Shown here one piece after another: positions 52,533 through 60,262 of a stretch of DNA of 64,000 nucleotides (positions are counted from its first letter, which is position 1; the number at the start of each line of letters is the position of its first letter). Under the pieces are notes generated by a model. It saw only the letters and a list, made by a program, of their open reading frames with translations. It had not been told where the DNA came from and did no database searches. A program made the position numbers and the translations under genes. Source of the DNA: CAZHCA01 sp964530825 (GTDB lineage: Bacteria > Bacteroidota > Bacteroidia > Chitinophagales > Saprospiraceae); the NCBI GenBank assembly GCA_964530825.1, contig CAZHCA010000017.1, positions 1-64,000 of the forward strand. Direction: 5' to 3'.

Positions 52533-53561
52533 ATGGAAAGGAATACTTCGTCGAGTCCTCAGCGTAAGAAACGCCGTCCAGAAGCCATCACCGGAGCTGT
52601 TTTGTTGTCTGTCCTTCTCATTTTATTGGGCATCGGGTTTGCCGCTATTTTACCCTCCCTTACGATCATCGTCAGCAATACCTTGTATTTGACCATACTT
52701 TTAGTCATTCTGGCAGCGATTGCTTTCGTGATATTCGATCCCAAAATGCGGGCCCTGGTATGGTATTTGTGGCGCTCGGTCGTTCGCTGGATTACGGGCC
52801 TGTTTGTGACCCTTGACCCCATTGCAGTACTGCGCAACTACACCGACGAACTGGAGAACAACATCAAAGGCATGACCCAACAGATGGGTAAGCTGCGCGG
52901 GCAAATGCATAAGCTGCAGGAGCAGATTTTTCTGAACAAAAAACAAATCGAAAGCAACCTTGAACTGGCGAGCCAGGCCAAAGCCGAGGACAAACGCAGT
53001 GTGATGATCCTAAAATCGCGTAAGGCCGGTCGCCTTCGGGAATCGAATATGCGGTTAGAGGACCTGTACAAGAAGATGGAAATCCTCTACCGTACCCTGG
53101 TCAAGATGCGGGAAAATTCTACAATACTTGTAGAAGATATCAAAGATCAGGTTGAGATCAAAGAGCAAGAGCGCAAGGCTATTCACGCTAGCTACGGCGC
53201 CATTGAGTCGGCCCGCAGCATCATCCAGGGTAATCCCGATAAGCGCGCCATGTTCGATGCTGCCATGGAGGCGGTTAAGGACGATGTGGCTGAAAAAGTC
53301 GGCGAGATGGAGCAGTTCATGGAAGTGTCGTCGAGTTTTATGGAGAGCATCGATCTCCAAAACGGCATTTTTGAAGAAGAAGGCCTGCAAATGCTGGAAG
53401 AATGGGAGAAAAAAAGCAGCCGTTTACTGCTCGACGAAGAAAAAATGGACCTCATCAATCAGGCCAACGACGATAAAAACGTACTGGATCTCAACCAACC
53501 CATCCAGGAGCCCGTACGGCAGGCCGGGCATAAGAATCAGTACGATAGCTTCTTCGAGTAG
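52533..53561 (+). CDS. membrane-anchored coiled-coil protein, possibly PspA-like
   Basis: 342 residues. A basic N terminus precedes two close hydrophobic segments, about residues 19-45 (ITGAVLLSVLLILLGIGFAA) and 48-70 (SNTLYLTILLVILAAIAFVI). Then comes a long cytoplasmic coiled coil from about residue 95 to 215 (YTDELENNIKGMTQQMGKLR, GQMHKLQEQIFLNKKQIESN, LELASQAKAEDKRSVMILKS). The helical repeat of Lys/Glu and the 'A-x-x-x-x-x-R-S-V-M' stretch remind me of PspA/IM30 membrane-repair proteins, though the match is by pattern only and PspA has no membrane helices. No operon partner is evident; the gene stands alone and divergent from the GNAT run. Confidence 0.75.
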   Translation: MERNTSSSPQRKKRRPEAITGAVLLSVLLILLGIGFAAILPSLTIIVSNTLYLTILLVILAAIAFVIFDPKMRALVWYLWRSVVRWITGLFVTLDPIAVLRNYTDELENNIKGMTQQMGKLRGQMHKLQEQIFLNKKQIESNLELASQAKAEDKRSVMILKSRKAGRLRESNMRLEDLYKKMEILYRTLVKMRENSTILVEDIKDQVEIKEQERKAIHASYGAIESARSIIQGNPDKRAMFDAAMEAVKDDVAEKVGEMEQFMEVSSSFMESIDLQNGIFEEEGLQMLEEWEKKSSRLLLDEEKMDLINQANDDKNVLDLNQPIQEPVRQAGHKNQYDSFFE

Positions 53562-53644
53562 GAGGGAATGGGGTTCGGCCACACAAGGACCGCCCCTTAA
53601 CATCTTTTTTGCACTTTTTCCCGGCACTTTTTCGTTACCCTCGC

Positions 53645-54172
53645 ATGAAAAAGATATGGATTGGTCTCTTACTGTTAGGGGGTGTGGTGTCAAATGCTCA
53701 ATCATATAATACTGCAGTAGGTATCCGGATGGGGAGCGATTGGGGATTAACGGTAAAACAGCGGTTTTTACGAAAATGGACTGCTGAACTGATCGTACAG
53801 AATAGCATTCAGCGCGAAAAAACCACGATTACGCTGGCAGCGACCAAGCACAACCATCTGCTAACGAGGAACCTAAACATCTACTATGGCCCGAGTGTGC
53901 ACAGAGGATGGTATAACCCTCCGGTGCCAGAGCAACCCTTTTCGGAGCAAAAAGACGATCCATGGGGTATCGGCGGTATTGCCGGTTTGGAACTCTCCCT
54001 TTTTCGCTTGAATTTAGCTTACGATGTCAAGCCGTCCGTCAATTTACAGGGCGGCACTCGCAGGGTTTATGTTCAGTCGGGACTGAGCCTGCGCTATATA
54101 ATTTGGAAGCGAAAAAAATACGATTGGGAGAAACAGGGAATATTCGGCACAAAAAAGCGCAAAAGAAAGTAG
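53645..54172 (+). CDS. small outer-membrane beta-barrel protein
   Basis: 175 residues from the ATG at 53645, whose signal peptide is MKKIWIGLLLLGGVVSNAQ. The frame extends to 53609 but without signal character. The mature part alternates beta strands (AVGIRMGSDWGLTVKQRFLR, AGLELSLFRLNLAYDVKPSV, SGLSLRYIIWKRKKYDW), consistent with a small barrel of about eight strands, ending in a basic tail (FGTKKRKRK). Family not recognised; no enzymatic motif. The stop is directly followed by the tRNA-His gene on the opposite strand. Confidence 0.75.
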   Translation: MKKIWIGLLLLGGVVSNAQSYNTAVGIRMGSDWGLTVKQRFLRKWTAELIVQNSIQREKTTITLAATKHNHLLTRNLNIYYGPSVHRGWYNPPVPEQPFSEQKDDPWGIGGIAGLELSLFRLNLAYDVKPSVNLQGGTRRVYVQSGLSLRYIIWKRKKYDWEKQGIFGTKKRKRK

Positions 54173-54247
54173 GGTAACCGATCGGGATCGAACCGACGAC
54201 CTCTAGAACCACAATCTAGCGCTCTAACCAACTGAGCTACGGCTACC
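54173..54247 (-). tRNA. trnH: tRNA-His (anticodon GTG)
   Basis: Cloverleaf complete: acceptor stem GTAGCCG/CGGTTAC, D arm GCTC/GAGC, anticodon arm CTAGA/TCTAG with loop TTGTGGT (anticodon at 54210-54212), T arm GTCGG/CCGAT with TTCGATC loop. The extra G at -1 (54247) pairs with C73, the identity element for histidine. CCA is not encoded. Confidence 0.96.
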
Positions 54248-54274
54248 ATTCAAAGGCTTTCTATGAAAGCGAGG

Positions 54275-54305
54275 CAAATATACTGCATATCGGAAATGTA
54301 TGCAA
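54275..54305 (-). promoter_or_regulatory. promoter of tRNA-His
   Basis: On the - strand, TTG at 54303-54305, a 20-base spacer, then TATATTTG at 54275-54282, an exact match to the Bacteroidota -7 consensus TAnnTTTG. It would start transcription about 20 bases before the tRNA. Same spacing as the SRP RNA promoter. Confidence 0.8.
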
Positions 54306-54388
54306 TATCCCTGCCGCTATTTTACATGATATAACCATTTGGCGCGCTAATTGATTCCCTGCGATTCTTTGTATTTTACAGGCAAAAA

Positions 54389-54835
54389 ATGGTCCGTAAT
54401 TTCCTTTATTACACTAGTTTGGTTTTAATAGTTGCTTGTCAGAGTGATGCCCCGGGCGGCAGTGCTCTGGGCGGTAACGCCCCATTTCAGTTGGAATGCG
54501 AGGACACCGGTGAATCGGAGGATAACCCGACTGTGTCGATTTACGGCGTCGTGGAGGATAACCGGTTAAAGCTTGCAGACGCCACCGGCGAATGTACCTC
54601 GATTTCATCCAGTGAATTCGCCGAGTTTGCGGTACCCGACTCTGCCATTACCGCGATGTATGCTTTCTGGGCGGGAACCGGCGATTATTTCTACGTGATG
54701 CCTTCGTCTACCGGCTACGAAGTGTACAAAGGGTTTCAGGACGAAGCGACAGCAGATTTCACCTACTATAAAATCGTCGCATACGACAAAGATTCCGGCC
54801 GCTTTCGCTTTTATGATGTATCCAAGTACGAATAA
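54389..54835 (+). CDS. small lipoprotein of unknown function
   Basis: 148 residues with a lipoprotein signal (MVRNFLYYTSLVLIVAC, cysteine 17). The mature protein has a cysteine-bearing segment (FQLECEDTGESEDNPTVSIY) and a beta-rich end (YYKIVAYDKDSGRFRFYDVS). Family not recognised, no catalytic motif. A clear hairpin terminator follows the stop. Upstream, a weak promoter-like pair (TTG about 54349, TATTTTAC about 54370) has an 18-base spacer and is uncertain. Probably anchored in the outer membrane. Confidence 0.75.
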   Translation: MVRNFLYYTSLVLIVACQSDAPGGSALGGNAPFQLECEDTGESEDNPTVSIYGVVEDNRLKLADATGECTSISSSEFAEFAVPDSAITAMYAFWAGTGDYFYVMPSSTGYEVYKGFQDEATADFTYYKIVAYDKDSGRFRFYDVSKYE

Positions 54836-54838
54836 TGG

Positions 54839-54882
54839 GAAAGTACCGGCCTCCAGCCCGTTTGGCCATGGCCGGTACTTTC
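54839..54882 (+). terminator. 13-bp hairpin terminator
   Basis: Perfect inverted repeat gaaagtaccggcc (54839-54851) and ggccggtactttc (54870-54882), with an 18-base loop, four bases after the lipoprotein stop. The T-rich end (ctttcaatatcttt) is short, so termination may be partial. The loop carries the -33 element of the next gene. Confidence 0.7.
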
Positions 54883-54892
54883 AATATCTTTA
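54862..54892 (+). promoter_or_regulatory. promoter of the CNNM/CBS gene, inside the terminator
   Basis: TTG at 54862-54864, a 20-base spacer, TATCTTTA at 54885-54892. Start of transcription expected about 54899, 16 bases before the ATG at 54915. The -33 element lies in the loop and the spacer covers one arm of the upstream hairpin. Confidence 0.6.
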
Positions 54893-54914
54893 GCGCAAAT
54901 CATCCCCGAGCTAA

Positions 54915-55994
54915 ATGTGGTCATTACTGATATTCTTCTTTGTACTTTCCATTGTTGTCTCTTTCCTATGTTCGATTTGGGAAGCCGTTTTACTGAGCAT
55001 CAACCCTTCCTACATTAATCGGGTCAAGCAGGAAGGTCGGAGCTTTTCGGTCGACCTGGTAAAGTTCAAGGAAGATATTGACCGTCCGCTGAGTGCGATT
55101 CTCACACTCAATACGATTGCCCATACCACTGGAGCGGTAGGCGTGGGGGCACAGGCCGGCAAGCTCTACGGCGAAGCCGATTGGCAGCTTTTTGGGATCG
55201 CCCTCAACCCCGAATCCCTCATTGCGGCGGTGATGACCCTAGCGATATTGATCCTCTCCGAAATTATTCCCAAAACGATCGGCGCAAATTCCTGGCGGCG
55301 ATTAGCGTCATTTACCGTACGATCGGTTAAGGTATTGATTTTTATTCTGGCCCCATTCGTGTGGTTAAGTCAGCGCATTACCAAGACCTTGAAAAAAGAC
55401 AAGGAGCGCTCGGTCTACAGCCGCGCCGATTTTGCTGCTATGGCTAAAGCAAGTCTGGAAGAGGGCATTCTCGAGGAAAAAGAATCTAAGATTATCAGTA
55501 ACCTGATGCGCTTCCAGAGCATTGTGGTGAAAAACATCATGACCCCCCGTTCGGTCATGGTTACTGCTCCCGAGAACCTCACCACGCGCGCCTTTTTCGA
55601 GCAGTACCAGCCCTTTCGCTTCTCCCGTATTCCCCTCTTTGAAGGGGAGATGGATAACATTACCGGTTTTGTCCTGAAAGACGAAATTCTTTCTTGCCTG
55701 GTTAACCGACAAGAGGAGCAGACTTTGCGCGATTTGCGCAAACCCATCATTGCTGTACGCGATGACCTGGCGTTGCCAGCTTTGTTCGACCGCCTTACCC
55801 GGGAGAGCAACCACATGGCCATCGTTATGGACGAATACGGCAGTCTGGTCGGGTTGGTAACCATGGAAGATGTCTTTGAGACCCTTCTGGGGTTGGAAAT
55901 TGTAGACGAGACCGATACAGTGGTCGACCTCCAGGCCCTGGCCCGCCAGCAATGGGAAGAGCGTGCCAAACGCGGCGGGCGAAATAAAAAGTAA
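54915..55994 (+). CDS. CNNM-domain membrane protein with CBS pair
   Basis: 359 residues. The N-terminal DUF21/CNNM domain has about four membrane segments (SLLIFFFVLSIVVSFLCSIW through ILSEIIPKTIGANSWRRLAS). The cytoplasmic CBS pair, about residues 195-320, starts VKNIMTPRSVMVTAPENLTT and continues MAIVMDEYGSLVGLVTMEDV. It ends with a short basic tail and lacks the CorC_HlyC transporter-associated domain of the longer family members. Such proteins are associated with magnesium or cobalt export, or regulation thereof. The SEIIPKTIGA motif near the ion site is intact. Transcription is likely from the promoter at 54862-54892, and it ends at the palindromic terminator. Confidence 0.9.
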   Translation: MWSLLIFFFVLSIVVSFLCSIWEAVLLSINPSYINRVKQEGRSFSVDLVKFKEDIDRPLSAILTLNTIAHTTGAVGVGAQAGKLYGEADWQLFGIALNPESLIAAVMTLAILILSEIIPKTIGANSWRRLASFTVRSVKVLIFILAPFVWLSQRITKTLKKDKERSVYSRADFAAMAKASLEEGILEEKESKIISNLMRFQSIVVKNIMTPRSVMVTAPENLTTRAFFEQYQPFRFSRIPLFEGEMDNITGFVLKDEILSCLVNRQEEQTLRDLRKPIIAVRDDLALPALFDRLTRESNHMAIVMDEYGSLVGLVTMEDVFETLLGLEIVDETDTVVDLQALARQQWEERAKRGGRNKK

Positions 55995-56032
55995 AAAGAA
56001 TTTGTTTCTTAAATAAAGAGATATAGCGGACT

Positions 56033-56074
56033 AAAAAACTGCTGTTAGCGCTTAAGCGCTAACAGCAGTTTTTT
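56033..56074. terminator. 42-base perfect palindrome, bidirectional terminator
   Basis: The stretch from 56033 to 56074 is a complete palindrome, centred on TTAA at 56052-56055. Its arms are AAAAAACTGCTGTTAGCGC and the reverse complement. A run of seven T residues at 56069-56075 ends the CNNM transcript; on the other strand the A run does the same. Its perfection is unusual. The next gene's ATG begins only 12 bases past it. Confidence 0.85.
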
Positions 56075-56085
56075 TATCTTTTTTT

Positions 56086-56847
56086 ATGGCCAAATGCAGA
56101 ATTTTAAATAAATCCAAGGTTAAGGTGGAACATCCGCACAGCGATTATCCCTACGTAATGCCGAAAGAGGAGCGCATCGAACGCGTGACGTTTCGCAAGT
56201 TCTTTCGGGAAATGCTGGACGCCTTTGACATAGAACGTGGATTGCTTTTTACCATTTACCAACTCTTTCGCCGAGGTGGGGGAGCCGTCATCGATTACCT
56301 GGGGCCCCGCCGTAGATCGTACACACCACCCCTTCGCATGTTGGTAATCACAACGGCTATTGCCGTTTTTATTTTAATTCGGTCGTCGTGGATGACCGAT
56401 TTTTTCTTTGGATTTGCAGAGGGGATGTCCGGCACTACAGCCGATACGCCGTCCGAAGAGGTGCAACAAATCAAAAATGTCATCTTTGATTGGTTCAACT
56501 TTCTGATGTGGCTCAGCATCCCGGCATTTAGCCTCTTCACCATATTGGTTTTCAGACATCCTTACAACCTGGCCGAGCACATGGTTTTATTTACCTACTT
56601 TCTGAGTATCTGGAATGTGGTGGTGATTTTTTTCACCCCGCTGGAATACTTCTTCAATTCAGATGCATATGGCCTCATCCTTATTGTTCTCTATTTCATT
56701 GGGTTAGTATACTTCTGTGCGACTTTCTTTCTCCAAAGAGGGTGGCGCCTGGTGTTGGGAATGTTTGTCATTTTAATTCTAGGCGGCTTCTTTTACCTTG
56801 CTTTCATTGCAGCACTACTAGGGTTCGCGGTTGGCTTGCAGCATTAG
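56086..56847 (+). CDS. DUF3667-like integral membrane protein
   Basis: 253 residues. A charged N-terminal part (VTFRKFFREMLDAFDIERGL, LFTIYQLFRRGGGAVIDYLG, PRRRSYTPPLRMLVIT) matches the core of Bacteroidota DUF3667 proteins ('drG ... Ti ... L.rrpG ... i..Yl.g.R..Y..P'). About five membrane helices follow. The usual N-terminal zinc-binding cysteines of that family are missing. Function is unknown. The first ATG is 12 bases after a terminator palindrome, leaving hardly any leader; an internal ATG at 56158 would give a start nearer to the conserved core, so the start is uncertain. Confidence 0.7.
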   Translation: MAKCRILNKSKVKVEHPHSDYPYVMPKEERIERVTFRKFFREMLDAFDIERGLLFTIYQLFRRGGGAVIDYLGPRRRSYTPPLRMLVITTAIAVFILIRSSWMTDFFFGFAEGMSGTTADTPSEEVQQIKNVIFDWFNFLMWLSIPAFSLFTILVFRHPYNLAEHMVLFTYFLSIWNVVVIFFTPLEYFFNSDAYGLILIVLYFIGLVYFCATFFLQRGWRLVLGMFVILILGGFFYLAFIAALLGFAVGLQH

Positions 56848-56992
56848 CGAAACGTTGAGCACCGGTAATACATTCTAATTGTCGTTGGGGCGATGAACTT
56901 CCAATAAGGATTTAGGATATCGCCATCGGTACATTGCGAGGAATTTGCGGCCTGAAGGTCACTTTTCCTTTTTACCTTTAAAAATCAATCGC

Positions 56993-57979
56993 ATGAAAGT
57001 TGCTATCAACGGAATGGGTCGCATTGGTCGTGCCGCCTTTAAGGTAATCTTGGAAACACCTTCCCTGGAATTGGTCGCCGTTAACGACATTGTTCCGGCT
57101 GAGAATATTTCTTACCTTCTGAATTATGATTCGGTATATGGGATTTATGAGAAAAAAGTATCCTTCGATGAGCGTCATCTGATCGTAGATGACCAGTCTA
57201 TCCTATACACTAGCGAACGCGATCCGGCCCGACTCCCGTGGAAGGAGCATCAAATCGATGTGGTCATTGAGAGTACCGGCGCCTTTACCAAACGCGAGGA
57301 TGCCGAAAAACATATCAATGCCGGTGCCAAAACGGTCGTGATCTCTGCGCCTACTAAATCGGAGGGTACCCCAACGGTTATCCACGGGGTAAATACCGAA
57401 GATGGAAAAACCAATATCTTTTCCTGCGCTAGTTGTACAACCAATAATATCAGTCCGGTTGTAGAAGTTCTCGGACGCCGGGTAGGGATCAAAAAGGCTA
57501 TTATGACGACCATTCACGGATATACTGCTTCGCAAAAGATCGTAGACGCCCCGGCAAAGAAAAATATGCGGATGGGACGGGCTGCAGCCCAGAACCTGGT
57601 GCCGACGACTACCGGTGCCGCCATCGCCACAACTAAAGCCATGCCTGAATATTCCGGCCGTTTCGATGGTGTAGCCGTACGCGTCCCCGTGGTCGTAGGC
57701 TCAATATCCGACATCACCATGGTAACCGAACGTTCGGTGACCGTCGAGGAAATCAACGCTATCCTGACAGAAGAAGCGGCAACGTATCGCTATCACAAAG
57801 TTTTAGCTGTAACGAACGACCCCATCGTTTCTACCGATATTATTAAGAGCGCCTACGCTTCGACCGTAGACCTCGGCATGACGCGCGTGATCGAGGGAGA
57901 CCTGCTAAAGGTGATGACTTGGTACGACAATGAGTGGGGGTTCACTAGTCAAATGATTCGGCAAATTCTGGAAATCTAA
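56993..57979 (+). CDS. gapA: glyceraldehyde-3-phosphate dehydrogenase, type I
   Basis: 328 residues from the ATG at 56993. The open frame extends upstream to 56945, but the protein begins naturally at MKVAINGMGRIGRAAFKVIL. Oxidises glyceraldehyde-3-phosphate with NAD+ and phosphate in glycolysis. The Asp32 of VAVNDIVPAENISYL indicates NAD preference. The catalytic cysteine is Cys148 (NIFSCASCTTNNISPVVEVL), with the partner histidine in TTIHGYTASQKIVDAPAKKN. The DMRRGRAAAQNLVPTTTGAA-like stretch (NMRMGRAAAQNLVPTTTGAA) and TWYDNEWGFTSQM end are complete. A possible promoter (TACCTTTA at 56973-56980) has no well-spaced TTG. Confidence 0.95.
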   Translation: MKVAINGMGRIGRAAFKVILETPSLELVAVNDIVPAENISYLLNYDSVYGIYEKKVSFDERHLIVDDQSILYTSERDPARLPWKEHQIDVVIESTGAFTKREDAEKHINAGAKTVVISAPTKSEGTPTVIHGVNTEDGKTNIFSCASCTTNNISPVVEVLGRRVGIKKAIMTTIHGYTASQKIVDAPAKKNMRMGRAAAQNLVPTTTGAAIATTKAMPEYSGRFDGVAVRVPVVVGSISDITMVTERSVTVEEINAILTEEAATYRYHKVLAVTNDPIVSTDIIKSAYASTVDLGMTRVIEGDLLKVMTWYDNEWGFTSQMIRQILEI

Positions 57980-58035
57980 TTCTTTACTAGCGGAGCTAAC
58001 TCAGCGGCTAGCCTCGCCACCATAATCATTTACGC

Positions 58036-58482
58036 ATGAGTACATTAATCGCAAAAATTGATCAATCCAAGTACCGTACGACACTACAGACGCGTGGGCA
58101 CGAGTTTATTGCCGATGAACCACCTGGGCTGGGTACCGACTTAGGACCAACGCCTTTTGACTATTTATTGGGCGCCTTGGGCGGATGTATCGCCATCACC
58201 CTGCGGATGTATGCCGACCGCAAAGGCTGGAACCTGCAGGAGGTGGAGGTTTATGTTGATCAGGGAAAATTAGCGGCCGAAAACTGCCCTGAGTGTACCA
58301 CCGAAAAGGGAAACGTCCACTTAATGGAGTTTCAACTCAAGCTCACTGGAGATCTAACGGCAGACCAGCGGTCACGGCTTAAAGAAATCGCCGGACGCTG
58401 CCCGGTGCACAAAGTCCTTCAGAACGAGATCATCATCCGGTCCCATCTGCTCGAAGAAACCGCTAATGGGTTGTCCGGTTAA
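58036..58482 (+). CDS. OsmC-family peroxide-handling protein
   Basis: 148 residues, OsmC/Ohr fold, which reduces organic or lipid hydroperoxides through paired cysteines. The first active-site cysteine is in FDYLLGALGGCIAITLRMYA, and the second in LKEIAGRCPVHKVLQNE. It also has the less usual pair ENCPECTTEKGNVHL, with two further cysteines. Within the family it resembles the YhfA-like branch, whose role is less certain than that of Ohr. The gene begins 56 bases after gapA, on the same strand. Confidence 0.88.
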   Translation: MSTLIAKIDQSKYRTTLQTRGHEFIADEPPGLGTDLGPTPFDYLLGALGGCIAITLRMYADRKGWNLQEVEVYVDQGKLAAENCPECTTEKGNVHLMEFQLKLTGDLTADQRSRLKEIAGRCPVHKVLQNEIIIRSHLLEETANGLSG

Positions 58483-58588
58483 AAGCGCAGGCTTTACCCT
58501 GATTCGCCCGGATTATTCTTCAAAGTAATGTCAAGATTTGATCTCAGACCACGGATTTGGTTCTATGGTTGTATTTTATTAATTAAAA

Positions 58589-58975
58589 GTGGTACTGCTT
58601 TACTGTTTTATCCTGCATTTTTGGCCCGGCCCACCGGAGCTTGTCTGTGAAAGCCCCGGTGACATAGACCTAAATGGCGTTTGGGTAGGCGAGAATTACC
58701 AGTGTCCCAAAGGTACGTATCACCGGGAGTATATCCGGATCATCCACCAAGGTTGTGACATTACGGCCGTAAAGCTTAGCGGAGATGCTTGCATTCCCTC
58801 TGGTTACACCACTTTCAAGGGCCGGTTCGACCAAAACCCTTTCCTCATCGACCTGACTATTGGCTATCCAGGGTACCCGACCCAAAAGACCCGCGAGATT
58901 CAATTACTGGTCATTCACCCCGATACAATAGTTACCAACTACCCGCTCCGGTTTATCCGCCAAAACAGGGTTTGA
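58589..58975 (+). CDS. small exported protein, unknown
   Basis: 128 residues from a GTG. The hydrophobic N terminus (MVLLYCFILHFWPGP) could be a signal peptide. The mature part looks like a small beta-barrel of lipocalin-like type (DLNGVWVGENYQCPKGTYHR, EYIRIIHQGCDITAVKLSGD, FKGRFDQNPFLIDLTIGYPG), with four cysteines. I do not recognise a family. There is no obvious neighbour function: it lies between the OsmC gene and the ECF sigma operon. Confidence 0.6.
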   Translation: MVLLYCFILHFWPGPPELVCESPGDIDLNGVWVGENYQCPKGTYHREYIRIIHQGCDITAVKLSGDACIPSGYTTFKGRFDQNPFLIDLTIGYPGYPTQKTREIQLLVIHPDTIVTNYPLRFIRQNRV

Positions 58976-59079
58976 GCCCACGGGGAGGCCACCGTTGCTA
59001 CAATCGCAGGCTGGTACTCTATACAACCCTCCATCCTTTTACGTACTCTTTTTATTATATTCAGCTACGCAAAACATCG

Positions 59080-59628
59080 ATGATTGACACCCACGTAATG
59101 ACCGAATCGGAATTGATCAAAGCTTGTCTGGAGGAAAACCGTCTGGCTCAAAAGGAGTTATACGACCGATATCGGCGCGCAATGTACACCACAGCCTACC
59201 GCATGACCAATGATTTTGAGTTGGCCAACGATATTTTGCAAGAAGGGTTTATCAAAGTATTCCACAACCTGGATCGGTTCCGGGGCGATGCTACGCTGGG
59301 CGCCTGGATCAAAACCATTGTGGTGCGCACAGCACTGAGTAAGCTGCGCAGCCTGAAGGTAACCGAACCGCTGGATACCTATCGCCACGACCGCGTAGTA
59401 GACTGGGGCGATTATCTGGAGGCAGAGTACCTGGAAAAAGCTATTCAAAGTTTGTCCGAAGGGTACCGGGCCGTTTTCGTTCTGATCGAGATTGAAGGGT
59501 ACCCACACAAAGAGGTCGCTGACATGCTGGGCATTTCTGTTGGCACCTCGAAATCGCAGTTGTTTTACGCCAAAAAACGATTGCGCAGCCTGATTGGCGA
59601 ATTATTGGGAGAACAGAAAAGCGAATAG
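59080..59628 (+). CDS. ECF-type RNA polymerase sigma factor, intact
   Basis: 182 residues from the ATG at 59080; another ATG at 59098 is equally possible. Region 2 is complete (CLEENRLAQKELYDRYRRAM, YRMTNDFELANDILQEGFIK, FHNLDRFRGDATLGAWIKTI). The FRGDATLGAWIK stretch is the one missing from the broken sigma gene at 20320-20840. Region 4 is complete too (LSEGYRAVFVLIEIEGYPHK, MLGISVGTSKSQLFYAKKRL). It directs RNA polymerase to a small regulon, probably including its own operon. Its stop is followed after one base by the anti-sigma start, so both are translated together. Confidence 0.94.
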   Translation: MIDTHVMTESELIKACLEENRLAQKELYDRYRRAMYTTAYRMTNDFELANDILQEGFIKVFHNLDRFRGDATLGAWIKTIVVRTALSKLRSLKVTEPLDTYRHDRVVDWGDYLEAEYLEKAIQSLSEGYRAVFVLIEIEGYPHKEVADMLGISVGTSKSQLFYAKKRLRSLIGELLGEQKSE

Positions 59629-59629
59629 A

Positions 59630-60247
59630 ATGGAAGAGCGCAACCGGAATGAACTTATAAAAGCACTAGGCAACTTGCCAGAGTATGATCCGCCAGGCAC
59701 TATCTGGCAGCAAATCAACGAGCACCTGATCGAACAGCGGCAATACAACCTGGTGCAAAAGCGGGTGGAGGCGCTGCCTACCTACGAGCCCCCGGCAGAG
59801 GTGTGGAATGCCATTGCTGGATCCTTGCAAACGACCAACCAGCCCCGCCGGCAACTAGGCATCCGCTGGTGGGCTTACGCTGCTGCCGCCAGCGTATTGC
59901 TGGCTGCAGGCTATTTGGCTTGGTACCAGGGTGAAATCGATGCCCCGGCTTCGGTAGCCGTCACGGTGAGCGAAGAAGATGGCTGGTATCCGGTTTCAAC
60001 TGCCGAATGGGACTCCGAAGATGATATTTTCCGGCAAGTGGTTGAAGAATATCAGCGCAAAGCCATGGTTTTCTATTGGGAAGACGAGCGGGACCTGAAA
60101 GCTGAGTGGGTGGAACTGAACAGCGCTCGACACGAACTGGAGGATGCCATCAAAACCTACGGGGCCAGCGAACAACTCATACGAGAGATGAACAAAGTGG
60201 AACGCGAACGAACAGCAGTGGTAAAAAAAATGGCTGCCAGCATATAA
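59630..60247 (+). CDS. membrane anti-sigma factor
   Basis: 205 residues from the ATG at 59630, one base after the sigma stop; the frame extends a few codons up, into the sigma gene. The N terminus repeats a motif found in Bacteroidota anti-sigma proteins (GNLPEYDPPGTIWQQINEHL, then VEALPTYEPPAEVWNAIAGS). One membrane helix follows, about residues 80-98 (WAYAAAASVLLAAGYLAWY). The periplasmic C-terminal part is charged (EEYQRKAMVFYWEDERDLKA, YGASEQLIREMNKVERERTA). It has no zinc motif. It probably holds the sigma factor at the membrane until an envelope signal arrives. Confidence 0.85.
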   Translation: MEERNRNELIKALGNLPEYDPPGTIWQQINEHLIEQRQYNLVQKRVEALPTYEPPAEVWNAIAGSLQTTNQPRRQLGIRWWAYAAAASVLLAAGYLAWYQGEIDAPASVAVTVSEEDGWYPVSTAEWDSEDDIFRQVVEEYQRKAMVFYWEDERDLKAEWVELNSARHELEDAIKTYGASEQLIREMNKVERERTAVVKKMAASI

Positions 60248-60262
60248 AATCTGCAGTAAATC

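Noticed and set aside
56945..56980. Promoter for gapA (TTG at 56945, TACCTTTA at 56973)
   Set aside because: The spacer is 25 bases, against 20 in the three well-supported promoters of this window.
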